The translations under genes and the position numbers were made by a program. The notes under the pieces were generated by a model. That model saw only the letters and a program-made list of their open reading frames with translations, did not search any database and was not told the origin of the DNA. From positions 1-64,000 of the forward strand of contig JAJEAU010000004.1 of the NCBI GenBank assembly GCA_022824185.1: a DNA stretch of 64,000 nucleotides. The letters run 5' to 3'. Each line of letters opens with the position of its first letter. The stretch's first letter is position 1. This document shows, piece by piece, positions 25,834 through 34,409 of the stretch. Source of the stretch: Dehalococcoidia bacterium (lineage in GTDB: Bacteria > Chloroflexota > Dehalococcoidia > Lucifugimonadales > Lucifugimonadaceae).

Positions 25834-26364
25834 ATGGATCTGAAGGCTTGGGTGCGGGAGGTGCCGGACCATCCGATATCCGGAATCTTGTTCAAGGACG
25901 TGACGTCGGTGATCGGTCATCCTCCTGCTTTTCGGGCTGCGGTGGATTGGTACACAAACCAAGTCGAGAGGGTGAACCCGGAGATTTTGGCTGCGATAGA
26001 TGCTAGGGGATTCGTTTTTGCGGCTCCTGTTGCGGATCGATTGGGCATACCGATGGTGCTTTTGCGTAAGACGGGGAAATTGCCGCCCCCGGTGGTGCAG
26101 GTGGAGTACTCACTGGAGTATGCCGACGCCTCGAATTTGGAGGCTCGAATCGGTGCAGTCGATGCCGGACAACGGGTGGCGGTTATCGATGATCTGCTTG
26201 CTACCGGTGGCACAGCGGTCGCCGCGTCAAAGTTGGTTGAGGAACTAGGCGGAACCGTGGTGGCACATGTTTTTCTGATCGAGTTGGCGTATCTGAACGG
26301 GCGCGCGCGAGTTTTGGATCATGATGCCAAATGCGAGGTTTTGGCGAATGTCGTCTACGACTGA
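25834..26364 (+). CDS. apt: Adenine phosphoribosyltransferase
   Basis: It salvages adenine: adenine plus PRPP gives AMP. 176 residues from ATG 25834, normal for Apt. The frame is open upstream but that part overlaps the DUF3179 gene. Family signs: HPISGILFKDVT near residue 13, the AIDARGFVFAAPVA loop, the LLRKTGKLPPP segment that contacts the base, and the PRPP motif VAVIDDLLATGGTA near 115. Only 2 nt separate it from the DUF3179 stop, so the two genes are probably co-transcribed and apt translation may depend on full read-through of the UGA upstream. Confidence 0.93.
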   Translation: MDLKAWVREVPDHPISGILFKDVTSVIGHPPAFRAAVDWYTNQVERVNPEILAAIDARGFVFAAPVADRLGIPMVLLRKTGKLPPPVVQVEYSLEYADASNLEARIGAVDAGQRVAVIDDLLATGGTAVAASKLVEELGGTVVAHVFLIELAYLNGRARVLDHDAKCEVLANVVYD

Positions 26365-27086
26365 GGGTTTGAGAATCGGATCTCCATCAATCGGGTGCCT
26401 ACGTACAGGCCGATGAACTCGATGATGGTCAGGAGGGCGATGAACACGGTGGCTTCTAAGAAGAAGCGTTCGGGGAAGAGGAGCAGGAGGTAGTGTCGGT
26501 AAGGGTCAAGTTGCCAAAGGTCGTTGGCGAAGCTGAGGAGGTGGAACTGGGTGAAGAGCCATGTGAAGTCGATTATGGCGATGATCAGGATTGCTACTAT
26601 CGCTATACCCCATGTGAGAGCGCCCCAGCGAAGCCATCGAGAGAGTCCAGCCCAGAACTGTTGACGTCGAATGGCTAGTCCGATTGCAGCGGCGAGAACC
26701 AGGATGACGCCAGTCCAGATGGATGTCGCATCGACAATCTGAAACAGGTCCTTCACGTCGATCATGTGGAGGATTTCGCGTTCGTCGAACAGGCTGACGG
26801 TTCCACTCAATGTGTTTACTCGGACGTCCAGCCGTTCGGCGTCGTTTTCGAAATAGTCTTTGATCTGGTCTGCGGCGGAGTCGAGTTCGTGGACAGGTAG
26901 TCCAGTACGATCGGGGATGCCGTTTCGCCACCAGTTATAGGTGTACAGCCAGTCGGAGTGGGTTACGTATCCGACATTGATGGCGATGATGAATATCGGT
27001 AGGCAACTGGCAAAGACGAAGCCCAGAACCAGCATCGCCCAACGTGACGCCCCGGGATGTTGAGGCTCAGATTCGTGATTCACCAC
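26355..27086 (-). CDS. DUF1461 (TIGR01906-type) integral membrane protein
   Basis: 243 residues with about four membrane helices: 17-38, 123-140, 153-175 and 207-232. Between the first and second helices is a ~80-residue external loop with FDEREILHMIDVKDLFQ, the hallmark of DUF1461 proteins. The biochemical role of the family is unknown. It overlaps the end of apt (convergent, 10 nt) and is the third of three small membrane-protein genes on this strand. Confidence 0.75.
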   Translation of the reverse strand: MVNHESEPQHPGASRWAMLVLGFVFASCLPIFIIAINVGYVTHSDWLYTYNWWRNGIPDRTGLPVHELDSAADQIKDYFENDAERLDVRVNTLSGTVSLFDEREILHMIDVKDLFQIVDATSIWTGVILVLAAAIGLAIRRQQFWAGLSRWLRWGALTWGIAIVAILIIAIIDFTWLFTQFHLLSFANDLWQLDPYRHYLLLLFPERFFLEATVFIALLTIIEFIGLYVGTRLMEIRFSNPQS

Positions 27087-27113
27087 AATCTGGCCTGCCG
27101 AGAAAAGCGCCCA

Positions 27114-27482
27114 TCACTGGATCGTTGTTGTGGATCCCATTCCAAGGTTGACTGCAATCTGATGGGCGATCTTGACGTTGTATTCGCTTGCGAGTTTCTT
27201 GTGATTGACCGCGTCTACGATGGTGCCGATCAAGCACAATCCGGCGGTTAACAGGTACAGGATACCCAATCCGATGTGCCCCAACACGAACCGTTGTATG
27301 CCAGCGATGAGGACCAAACCGATTAACGTGAGGATCAGTATCGTGGTTTCGTCTTTTCGTTGGCTACGATACGCCATCGCGAACATCTGAGCGTTTTCGT
27401 CAGAGACGTTCTGGACGATCCCGGAGATAGCGGCTTGTTCGCCAGGGGGTAACTCAGGAAGGAGTTGCATTACGTTTGCCAT
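27114..27482 (-). CDS. TM2-domain membrane protein
   Basis: 122 residues. A soluble N-terminal part of about 45 residues (LPPGEQAAISGIVQNVSDENAQ) is followed by two membrane helices (TILILTLIGLVLIAGIQRFVLG and LGILYLLTAGLCLIGTIVDAV) separated by the short GHIGLG turn. This is the TM2 hairpin, and IVDAVNHKKLASEYN closes it as usual. Its first codons overlap the end of the upstream DUF2752-like gene by 13 nt, so the two are translationally linked. In bacteria DUF2752 and TM2 genes are often neighbours. Confidence 0.8.
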   Translation of the reverse strand: MANVMQLLPELPPGEQAAISGIVQNVSDENAQMFAMAYRSQRKDETTILILTLIGLVLIAGIQRFVLGHIGLGILYLLTAGLCLIGTIVDAVNHKKLASEYNVKIAHQIAVNLGMGSTTTIQ

Positions 27483-27802
27483 GATTGTTTGCTCCTATGC
27501 AGCATAAGCTGTTTGATCTGAAGAGTCGTGATGCGCCAAAGAATGATGCCGACCGCGGGAATGCCCAGGACGTGCGTGTGGAAGGAAGAGATTACGTCGC
27601 CCCGGAAAAGATAGGATATTGAATGGCCGAGACCGTGGCCGGGGCTTTGAATCCCCCAGACGTAATACGGCCAAAATATCGTGAAGTGGAATTCGGATTC
27701 GGGGTTGCCTAGCGCCAGGACGATCAGTGCGACGGCCCAAATCGCAGCCTCGCGGTCTACATATCGCAAGAAAGATCGCACACCCTCAAAATCTGATTTC
27801 AT
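27470..27802 (-). CDS. DUF2752-like small membrane protein lacking the Cys motif
   Basis: 110 residues from ATG 27802 (MKSDFEGVRSF); the frame also allows a start 5 codons earlier. Two or three membrane helices. The pattern SPGHGLGHSISYLFRGDV followed by HVLGIPAVGIILWR lines up with the DUF2752 consensus CPxCGxTR...rGd...NPlg, but both Cys are gone (S-P-G-H-G). The pairing with a TM2 protein supports the assignment. Function unknown. Confidence 0.55.
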   Translation of the reverse strand: MKSDFEGVRSFLRYVDREAAIWAVALIVLALGNPESEFHFTIFWPYYVWGIQSPGHGLGHSISYLFRGDVISSFHTHVLGIPAVGIILWRITTLQIKQLMLHRSKQSWQT

Positions 27803-27851
27803 GACTTGAGAATACACCGATTCAGCGACGCAAAACGAGGACGCTACGAGG

Positions 27852-28619
27852 TTGAAAGATCAGATTCAAGACGAAAGTGGCGCGTGTTGTGCGTACCAGT
27901 ATTTCGTCGATACTGTGAGAACGCTTCGGGATCCGGGCGGGTGCCCGTGGGATGCGGAGCAGACGCATCAATCTTTGCGCATCAACTTGTTGGAGGAGGC
28001 GTACGAATCCCTTGAGGCGTTGGATAGCGGAGACTCAGGCGCGTTGGAGGAGGAACTGGGTGATCTATTGATCCAGATTGTTTTTCACGCTGACATCGCG
28101 CGACGGGAAGGGAACTTCGATGCGGATACGCTGTGCATGAAGGTCGCCGAGAAACTGATTAGACGCCACCCGCATGTTTACGGTGATGCAGAGGCGTTGG
28201 CGTCAGGAGAGGAGGTCGTTGATCGTTGGGAGCAGATCAAACGAGAGGAGGCTGGTGGGGTCAGATCGTTAGTCGAATCGATTCCAAAGGCGATGCCGGC
28301 GTTGGCACAATCTGCGATATTGCAACGGCGGGCGATCAGGGCAGGATTAGATGTTGGCCCACCTACTGACGAAACTGGCGGTTTTCAGCGCCGCGGTGAA
28401 CAGGAGACCGACGACGATGTCGAACGACGGGCAGGGGAATATTTGGCAGCAGTTGTGAGATCGGTTCAAGAGCAGGGCGTCGACCCGGAGACAGCTCTGT
28501 TGAAGGTCAGTTCAGAACTGCGGGAGCGCGTGTTGAGGGCAGAGGGATTGGCCGACGGAACAGCGCTGGCGGAAATGAATGCTGATGAAAGAACTCGGAT
28601 CTGGGAACAAGCGCGCTAG
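27852..28619 (+). CDS. mazG: Nucleoside triphosphate pyrophosphohydrolase MazG
   Basis: It hydrolyses (d)NTPs to NMP and pyrophosphate, cleaning the nucleotide pool. 255 residues from TTG 27852. The all-alpha MazG core is clear: CPWDAEQTHQSLRINLLEEAYE near 30, with ExxE, then EELGDLLIQIVFHADIA (E-x3-D metal site) near 70, and KLIRRHPHVYGD near 105. A second, weaker MazG half follows. The stop overlaps the selD stop by 4 nt on the opposite strand. Start position uncertain: GAGG lies only 1 nt before the TTG. Confidence 0.88.
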   Translation: MKDQIQDESGACCAYQYFVDTVRTLRDPGGCPWDAEQTHQSLRINLLEEAYESLEALDSGDSGALEEELGDLLIQIVFHADIARREGNFDADTLCMKVAEKLIRRHPHVYGDAEALASGEEVVDRWEQIKREEAGGVRSLVESIPKAMPALAQSAILQRRAIRAGLDVGPPTDETGGFQRRGEQETDDDVERRAGEYLAAVVRSVQEQGVDPETALLKVSSELRERVLRAEGLADGTALAEMNADERTRIWEQAR

Positions 28620-29665
28620 GGGTCGATTTGGACTGCATAGTCGTCGCGTCCCGTTACCTCGCCGATGATCGTGCCAGTTATGCCTCGACGTTCGAGATCT
28701 GAGATTAGCGCGTCGGTCTTGTCTTCAGGCAATGAAATCAGCAGGCCGCCTGAAGTTTGAGGGTCGCACATCAATAGCCGATCGATTTCGGTGATGGAGT
28801 TGTGCCATGCAACGCTGTCCGCACATGATTCGATGTTGCGGGTAGTGCCCCCGGGTGCAATGCCGTCGTTGAGGAGGTGTAAAACGCCCGGGAGCACAGA
28901 GAGCGCGGAACGTCGGATCTTAGCAGTAGTTCCGCTACCCTTCATCATCGTCATGAGGTGGCCGACAAGGCCGAATCCCGTGACATCTGTTGCGGCGTTT
29001 GCGCCTACTGAGATCATTGCTTCCGCCGCGTCTCGGTTCAGCTTGAGCATCGAGTTGACGGCAACTTCCAAAACGTCGTCTACGGCTTTTCCGTTTTTGA
29101 GGGCAGTGGTGACGACTCCGGTGCCTAGTGGTTTGGTGAGAACCAAGACATCACCCGGGTTGGCGGTTGAGTTCTGGATCTGTTTGCCTGGCTCGACGGT
29201 TCCGACAACCGAAAGACCGTACTTCGGTTCGGTGTCGTCGACGGTGTGGCCACCGACGATGATGGCCCCCGCTTCGGCGACCTTGGATGCGCCGCCCTTC
29301 AGAATCTCCGCGAGGATTTCGGGTGGCAAAGAACGCGGAAAGGCGACGATGTTGAGAGCCGTGATTGGTTGACCGCCAACAGCGTACACATCGGACATAG
29401 CGTTCGCCGCCGCGATGGCTCCGTAAGTGAATGGGTCGTCAACGATGGGAGCAAAGAAGTCGACGGTGAGGACCAAGGCGGCGCGTTCGTTTAACCGGTA
29501 AACAGCGGCGTCGTCACCGGTTTCGAAGCCGACCAGAAGGTTGGGGTTTGGCGCGGCTCCATCAATCAGCCCGCCCAAGACCTGGGCGAGTTCGCCTTGG
29601 CTCAGCTTACCTGCTCAACCAGCGCAGCTGGCGAGTTCGGTTAGCCGTGGAACTTTTTCGCTCAT
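28616..29665 (-). CDS. selD: Selenophosphate synthetase containing selenocysteine (Sec17)
   Basis: It makes selenophosphate, the selenium donor for Sec-tRNA, from selenide and ATP. The frame runs from ATG 29665 through TGA 29617-29615 to 28616, 349 residues. Translation at the start is MSEKVPRLTELASCAG-U-AGK. U is residue 17, the exact place of catalytic Cys17 in E. coli SelD, and Lys20 is kept. Downstream family motifs: NPNLLVGFETGDDAAVY, ITALNIVAFP, GGHTVDDTEPKYGLSV, DVTGFGLVGHL and CDPQTSGGLL. If the UGA were a stop, the gene would appear to start at TTG 29578, missing the catalytic residues. Sec in SelD is known from other bacteria. No selA, selB or selC is in the window. Confidence 0.93.
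29582..29617 (-). promoter_or_regulatory. UGA (Sec) codon and candidate SECIS hairpin in selD
   Basis: On the mRNA strand, UGA at 29617-29615 is followed by CTG...CAG outer arms (29605-29603 with 29584-29582) and a GGCG-AACT-CGCC inner hairpin (29596-29585). If the last pair opens, the loop GAACUC starts with G, 21 nt after UGA, within the bacterial SECIS spacing. The stem is short, so this is weaker than the element in the DUF3179 gene. Confidence 0.5.
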
Positions 29666-29749
29666 ATTGAAGATGTCGTCGCGTGGGTCGCAGCGCGTTT
29701 GTCGCTTTCTGAACACGCTCCTAAATCAATGGTAAGTTTCAGGCTTTCC

Positions 29750-29778
29750 TTGACGTTGCACGTAAGCGAACTCAAAAT
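29750..29778 (+). promoter_or_regulatory. Candidate lysA promoter
   Basis: TTGACG (29750-29755), a 17-nt spacer, then CAAAAT (29773-29778), about 50 nt before the lysA ATG at 29831. The -35 box is good and the -10 box is weak. Confidence 0.4.
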
Positions 29779-29830
29779 GGATTACAAGTGCCGAACTGGT
29801 GCTTCGTTGTAATTGAAACGCTCGGATGCC

Positions 29831-31156
29831 ATGAGAAAACTACCCATTGCCGATGTGCTGCCCATTTCCGCGTCTATCAACGGCGCAGGTCGACTTGCGA
29901 TTCAAGGACGAGATGTTCGCGAGATCGTGGAGGAGTTCGGCAGCCCGCTTTACATCTATGACGAGGCAACGATCCGAGCGATGTGCCGCGACTTCGTGAC
30001 GAGTTTCCGGGAGGTTTACCCGCAGACTGAAATCGAGTACTCGACGAAGGCGTTTTCCAACCCGGCGGTGCTAAAGATCATCGAGGACGAAGGGTTGCAC
30101 ATTGATGTCGTTACCGGTGGTGAGTTGGCATTTGCGTTGGCGGCGGATTTCCCCGTAGAGAAGATCAACTTCCACGGCAACAACAAGACACGGCAGGAGT
30201 TGATGGAGGCGGTCGAGGCAGGTATCGGCCGGATAACGATTGATTCGTTCCATGAGATCGAGTTGCTTAACGAAGTGGCTGGCGAATTGGGCAAGACACA
30301 GGTCGTAAATCTACGGTTGTCGCCGAGCGTTGACCCGCACACGCATCGGTTGACAAGCACTGGAGTATTGGATTCGAAGTTCGGTTTCTCGATCGAGACG
30401 GGAGATGCAGAAAAGGCGGTGGATTCGGCACTGTCGCAGTCGAACTTGGACGTAAAAGGGCTGCACTTCCACCTTGGTTCGCCGTTGTTTGAATTGGAAC
30501 CCTACGACGAAGCGGTCGAGTATGTGTGTGCGTTTGCGGCGCGGATGAAGTACGTCCACGGACTTGAGATGGAAGAATTTAGCCCAGGTGGCGGGATGGC
30601 GATCGGGTATCTAGGGTCGAAGTTGCCACCGTCGATAGCGGAGTACGCGACGACGATTGCGGATTCTCTGACTGCTGCGTGCACGAAGTACGGACTGACC
30701 GAACCACGGATGATCATCGAGCCGGGACGTTCGATAGTTGGAAGGGCCGGAGTGGCTGTTTATACCGTTGGCGGGATCAAGCGCATTCCAGGGGTCCGTA
30801 CCTACATCAGCGTTGATGGAGGGATGGGCGACAACATTCGGCCGGCGTTGTATGAAGCGGAATACGAGGTGATGTCGGTCGATGATCCGACCGGGGAGTT
30901 CTTCGGGACGGCTACCATCGCTGGCAAGTTCTGTGAATCTGGCGACGTGTTGGCTAGGGATGTAAAACTCCCGGAGGTAGGCCCTGGCGATCTGTTGGCA
31001 CTGCCTGCATCCGGGGCGTACTGTGTTCCGATGGCGAGCAACTATAACGTCCAGCCCCGTCCGGCTATTGTGTTGGTCACAGAGCAGTCAGAGACTCGGC
31101 TGATCCGGCGTCGAGAGACGTATGCGGATCTTCTCGCGACGTCTGTCTACGAGTGA
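29831..31156 (+). CDS. lysA: Diaminopimelate decarboxylase
   Basis: The last step of lysine biosynthesis: meso-diaminopimelate to L-lysine, PLP-dependent. About 441 residues from ATG 29831; an in-frame TTG 18 nt upstream is less likely. PLP Lys lies in EYSTKAFSNPAV near residue 65. HFHLGSPLFE, the Gly-rich phosphate loop FSPGGGMAIGY, EPGRSIVGRAG and the catalytic Cys region GKFCESGDVLA are all present, as is YCVPMASNYN near the C-terminus. The enzyme is the fold-III type with its own upstream promoter. The stop overlaps the holB start. Confidence 0.93.
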   Translation: MRKLPIADVLPISASINGAGRLAIQGRDVREIVEEFGSPLYIYDEATIRAMCRDFVTSFREVYPQTEIEYSTKAFSNPAVLKIIEDEGLHIDVVTGGELAFALAADFPVEKINFHGNNKTRQELMEAVEAGIGRITIDSFHEIELLNEVAGELGKTQVVNLRLSPSVDPHTHRLTSTGVLDSKFGFSIETGDAEKAVDSALSQSNLDVKGLHFHLGSPLFELEPYDEAVEYVCAFAARMKYVHGLEMEEFSPGGGMAIGYLGSKLPPSIAEYATTIADSLTAACTKYGLTEPRMIIEPGRSIVGRAGVAVYTVGGIKRIPGVRTYISVDGGMGDNIRPALYEAEYEVMSVDDPTGEFFGTATIAGKFCESGDVLARDVKLPEVGPGDLLALPASGAYCVPMASNYNVQPRPAIVLVTEQSETRLIRRRETYADLLATSVYE

Positions 31157-32250
31157 TGCTCGACACGCCACCGAAAGTTGGATCCTCGGAGAAGTGGGTC
31201 ACCGTCGGCAATCCCTCGGCGATCAAACTGCTGGCGGGCGCAATCAGCCAAAGTCGAGTTTCGCATGCGTACCTCTTCGTGGGGCCAAACCGTGTGGGCA
31301 AGCGGACTTTGGCGACTGACTTTGCTCGTGCGTTGAACTGCAACGCGACGGATCTCGCAGCTTCGGGTTCGGCAGGACTGAACCCCGATGTACCTTGTGG
31401 ACAGTGTTTGCCGTGCGGCCGGATATCGAGTTCGAACTTCGCCGACGTGCAGGTCATCAACTCGGCGACCCAAACTTCAAAAGACGGCGATGCCGAAGCG
31501 GCGAAACGGCGCGTGATGATTGGGATTGAGTTGATCAAGGATTTGCAGTCGGACGCCATAGTCAAACCATACGAGGGCCGGGTTAAGGTCTTCATCATCG
31601 ACGAGGCCCATCGGATGTCGACGGATGCGGCGAATGCGCTGTTGAAGACGTTGGAGGAACCGCCTGATAATGTTCATATCGTCCTGACGTCGCCAGCGGT
31701 CGAGTTGTTGCCCGAGACGATTGTTTCGCGATGTCACGTCGTGCGGTTGCGATCAGTCCCGCAAGATGTGATTGCTGAGGCGTTGGCGAAGCGTTTTGGA
31801 GTCGATAGTGATGAGGCGCAGTTGTTGGCGAAGATGTCGATGGGCGCGCCCGGTTGGGCAATCGCTGCGTTGGACGATCCGTCGTTGATAGACGCTAGAA
31901 AACAGTCTGCGGCGCGGATATTGGGAGTGTTTGAAGCAGACCTTGCCGATCGATTCGATTACGCGGCGTTAATGGCCAGGGAGTTCCGGAGCGATCGAAG
32001 TTTGGCTCTCGACGAGTTGGAGCGGTGGTTAGAGTTGATTCGCGACATTGCCATGATCCAGAACGGGATGAGACGGCACGTGGTGTTTGATGATCGATTC
32101 CAGGAGTTGGACCGGATAGCGGAGGGTTTGACGCTGGATGATGTAGCGAAAACAGCGTCCGCAGTTGAAAAGGCGAGACTGGCCCTATTGGCGAACGCGT
32201 ACCCACAGCTAGCGTTCGATGGAATGATGTTGGGGTTGCCGAGCGCGTGA
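31156..32250 (+). CDS. holB: DNA polymerase III subunit delta prime
   Basis: A clamp-loader subunit that positions the sliding clamp on primed DNA. 364 residues from ATG 31156, which shares its A with the lysA stop; GTG 31153 is also possible. P-loop-like GPNRVGKRT near 43, a zinc module with CNATDL and CGQCLPCG near 60-90, the DEAH-like box FIIDEAHRM near 140, and LLKTLEEPPDNVHIVLTS (sensor 1 region) follow in family order. The SRC motif (IVSRCHVVRL) is intact. The last third is the helical collar domain. Confidence 0.9.
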   Translation: MLDTPPKVGSSEKWVTVGNPSAIKLLAGAISQSRVSHAYLFVGPNRVGKRTLATDFARALNCNATDLAASGSAGLNPDVPCGQCLPCGRISSSNFADVQVINSATQTSKDGDAEAAKRRVMIGIELIKDLQSDAIVKPYEGRVKVFIIDEAHRMSTDAANALLKTLEEPPDNVHIVLTSPAVELLPETIVSRCHVVRLRSVPQDVIAEALAKRFGVDSDEAQLLAKMSMGAPGWAIAALDDPSLIDARKQSAARILGVFEADLADRFDYAALMAREFRSDRSLALDELERWLELIRDIAMIQNGMRRHVVFDDRFQELDRIAEGLTLDDVAKTASAVEKARLALLANAYPQLAFDGMMLGLPSA

Positions 32251-32265
32251 AGCGCCGTACTCGAT

Positions 32266-32829
32266 TTAACCTGCGGCAGCTAACAGTGGTTGCTTGGCCA
32301 ACCATGGCATGAATGGGAGCCACGCGGGATCGACGCGGTCCGCGCTGAAACCAGAGTAGGGATTCGGCCGGGGTTCCATCGGTTCCCTACGTAGCTTCAT
32401 CCCAGCTTCCCGAGGGGTTGAACCCGCTTTGCGGTGATTGCATCGTTGGCAGGCAGTGACGACGTTCTCCCAAGTATGCTGGCCGCCTTTGCATCGGGGG
32501 ATGACGTGGTCGAGGGTCAGGTTGGTCCCTCGGGAGCCACAGTACTGGCATGAGTTCCCGTCACGTTGGAATACCTCTCGACGAGAGAGCTTGCGACGAT
32601 GGAGTGGTTTGCGGACCATGTAGACGAGGCGGATTACCTCAGGCCGTTCAAACATCGTCGATACGGAGTGGATGTAATCGACACCGTATTGAACCGTTTC
32701 GGCTTTACCTTTGCCGAGAAGCGAAACGGCGCGGCGCACGTCGCAAATGTTAAGCGGCTGATAGTTCTGGTTGAGCACCAAAACCCGCGAACGTATCAGC
32801 GTTAACGCGTAATCACTCACAGTACCCAT
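32266..32829 (-). CDS. HNH endonuclease family protein
   Basis: 187 residues. The N-terminal half (SRVLVLNQNYQPLNICDVRRAV) is the extension usual in the stand-alone bacterial HNH proteins found next to housekeeping genes. The nuclease core holds a zinc Cys pair in CQYCGSRG, the HNH box DHVIPRCKGG, WENVVTACQRCNHRKAG with the second Cys pair, and the closing HRK. It is a single gene, not part of a toxin, intron or intein. The cellular role of this group is not established; DNA nicking or repair is likely. Convergent with holB. Confidence 0.85.
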   Translation of the reverse strand: MGTVSDYALTLIRSRVLVLNQNYQPLNICDVRRAVSLLGKGKAETVQYGVDYIHSVSTMFERPEVIRLVYMVRKPLHRRKLSRREVFQRDGNSCQYCGSRGTNLTLDHVIPRCKGGQHTWENVVTACQRCNHRKAGSTPREAGMKLRREPMEPRPNPYSGFSADRVDPAWLPFMPWLAKQPLLAAAG

Positions 32830-32898
32830 ATTTTACAGCGGGGAGCGTAAGGTTCAGGCAACATCGTTGAAATCGGTTCGGAAGGGAATCATGGATCG

Positions 32899-33492
32899 TC
32901 ACCTGAGGTTGTCGAACATCACTTCCACTGCCAGGCCGATTTCCCTCGGAGCGAAGGGAATGATGAGCACGGGAAGAACGGAAAAGGTCTCGGCGAACAA
33001 TGAGCCGGTCAGTTGGTGATCCAACCAGGATCGAGGGGCGCTGTCGACATAAATTTGCGCGAACGATGATGCGTAAGCCACTCCGCCAAAGTCGAGAGCA
33101 CCGTCGGGGATGACGTAGGTGAGTACGGCGATTGCGGTGATCAATGCTGCGACGGCGAACACCCCGAGCAATGCCCCTAAAGCAGCACCACCTAGTTGGT
33201 TGAGGCATCCCAAAGGTGGGACGCTGAAGACGACGTCCATCGATTTGGATGCCCACCGTGCGAGGGTGAACACGGCTACAGCAAACACGACGTAACCCGC
33301 GAAGGTTGCGATGGACAGGTAGCTCTCTGGAATGTCTAGGGGCGGGATTGTTCTCCCCACGATCTGACCGTTGATCACGAAGATCGCATGACTCGCGATG
33401 AGCCAGATTGCCATGGCTGCTGCCCCGGTTTTGAAGCCCCAATAGGTCAACAACCCGATCACAAGGATGAATATGAGGTCGATTGCGCTCAC
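32899..33492 (-). CDS. CvpA-family membrane protein
   Basis: 197 residues with four membrane helices: 4-22, 26-46, 62-82 and 104-126. It opens AIDLIFILVIGLLTYWGFKTG, the CvpA pattern of an Asp in the first helix followed by a Gly-containing turn. The middle holds GGAALGALLGVFAVAAL. CvpA proteins are linked to colicin V production and envelope tolerance; the molecular role is unknown. The C-terminal ~70 residues are soluble and not conserved. Confidence 0.7.
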   Translation of the reverse strand: MSAIDLIFILVIGLLTYWGFKTGAAAMAIWLIASHAIFVINGQIVGRTIPPLDIPESYLSIATFAGYVVFAVAVFTLARWASKSMDVVFSVPPLGCLNQLGGAALGALLGVFAVAALITAIAVLTYVIPDGALDFGGVAYASSFAQIYVDSAPRSWLDHQLTGSLFAETFSVLPVLIIPFAPREIGLAVEVMFDNLR

Positions 33493-33608
33493 AGAAGAAT
33501 CTTGACGGCGTTGATGCGGTCGACGGATTGGAATCGCCAGAATGCCCGCAGATTCGCGATGCGAATGAGCCTAGCCGGAAGATCCGCACGCACTCAATCG
33601 TCACTGTC

Positions 33609-33614
33609 TATAAT
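33609..33614 (+). promoter_or_regulatory. Perfect -10 box ahead of the cmk operon
   Basis: TATAAT occurs 91 nt before the cmk ATG at 33705. No good -35 box lies 16-18 nt upstream, so an activator may be needed, or the box may be chance. Confidence 0.35.
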
Positions 33615-33704
33615 CGAATGATAAGTTTGTCGCTCGGTCCGAATCACGCTGTTGTGGGAGCTTAGGGAAGGAAACAGAAGGACTGGGAACTCGTCCGCCG
33701 TCAG

Positions 33705-34409
33705 ATGAAATCATCGACAAAACACGCATTGAACCAGATCGCGCTGGATGGTCCTTCGGCATCGGGTAAGACCACAATCGGCAAGATGCTGGCGGAGCGA
33801 TTGGGGTTCGGATTTCTGGACACCGGATTGATGTACAGGGCTGTGACGTTGGTTGCATCGAAGAGATCAATCGCGATCCATGACGTGGATGGATTGACAG
33901 CTATAGCTGAGGGCGCGAGATTTGAAGTGCGACATCAAGGAGAGCGGGACTGGCGATTGGTGGTTGACGGTGCGGATTTGACTGAATGCCTACACACGGA
34001 TTCGATTGATCAGAACGTTTCGCATGTTTCTGCTTTACCCGGTGTACGACGGGCGTTGGTACGCCATCAACGTGCGATGGCTGAACGTCAACCGATTGTG
34101 ATGGCAGGGCGTGACATCGGTACGGTCGTGCTGACCAACGCGCCGCTCAAAATCTTCTTGGTGGCGTCGGCGGAGACGAGGGCACGGCGAAGGGCGGAAG
34201 ATGATGATGGGAACGTCGATCATCTTAGCTACGAAGAAACCCTGAAGTCTCTCCGAAGACGGGACGAGATCGACTCCACGAGGGAGGACTCTCCCTTGAA
34301 ACCCGCCGATGACGCGAAGATCATCGACAATGGAAAGTCGACGTCGGCAGAAGTAGTCGAGGAGATTTTGTCAATGATTGGCGAAACGACGACGGAGCAT
34401 GCAGCGTGA
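33705..34409 (+). CDS. cmk: Cytidylate kinase
   Basis: It phosphorylates CMP and dCMP with ATP. 234 residues from ATG 33705. Walker A is ALDGPSASGKTTIGK near 13, the CMP-binding region DTGLMYRAVTL near 42, and AGRDIGTVVLTNAPLKIFL near 130, with RAEDD in the lid and SLRRRDEIDSTREDSPL near 185. It heads a tight operon, cmk-plsC-glmS-dgt, in which stops and starts overlap or nearly touch. cmk next to plsC is a common bacterial arrangement. Confidence 0.93.
   Translation: MKSSTKHALNQIALDGPSASGKTTIGKMLAERLGFGFLDTGLMYRAVTLVASKRSIAIHDVDGLTAIAEGARFEVRHQGERDWRLVVDGADLTECLHTDSIDQNVSHVSALPGVRRALVRHQRAMAERQPIVMAGRDIGTVVLTNAPLKIFLVASAETRARRRAEDDDGNVDHLSYEETLKSLRRRDEIDSTREDSPLKPADDAKIIDNGKSTSAEVVEEILSMIGETTTEHAA

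Noticed and set aside
28616-29578. selD starting at TTG 29578
   Set aside because: That start omits the catalytic residue 17 and Lys20. Reading through the UGA to ATG 29665 restores the full N-terminus.
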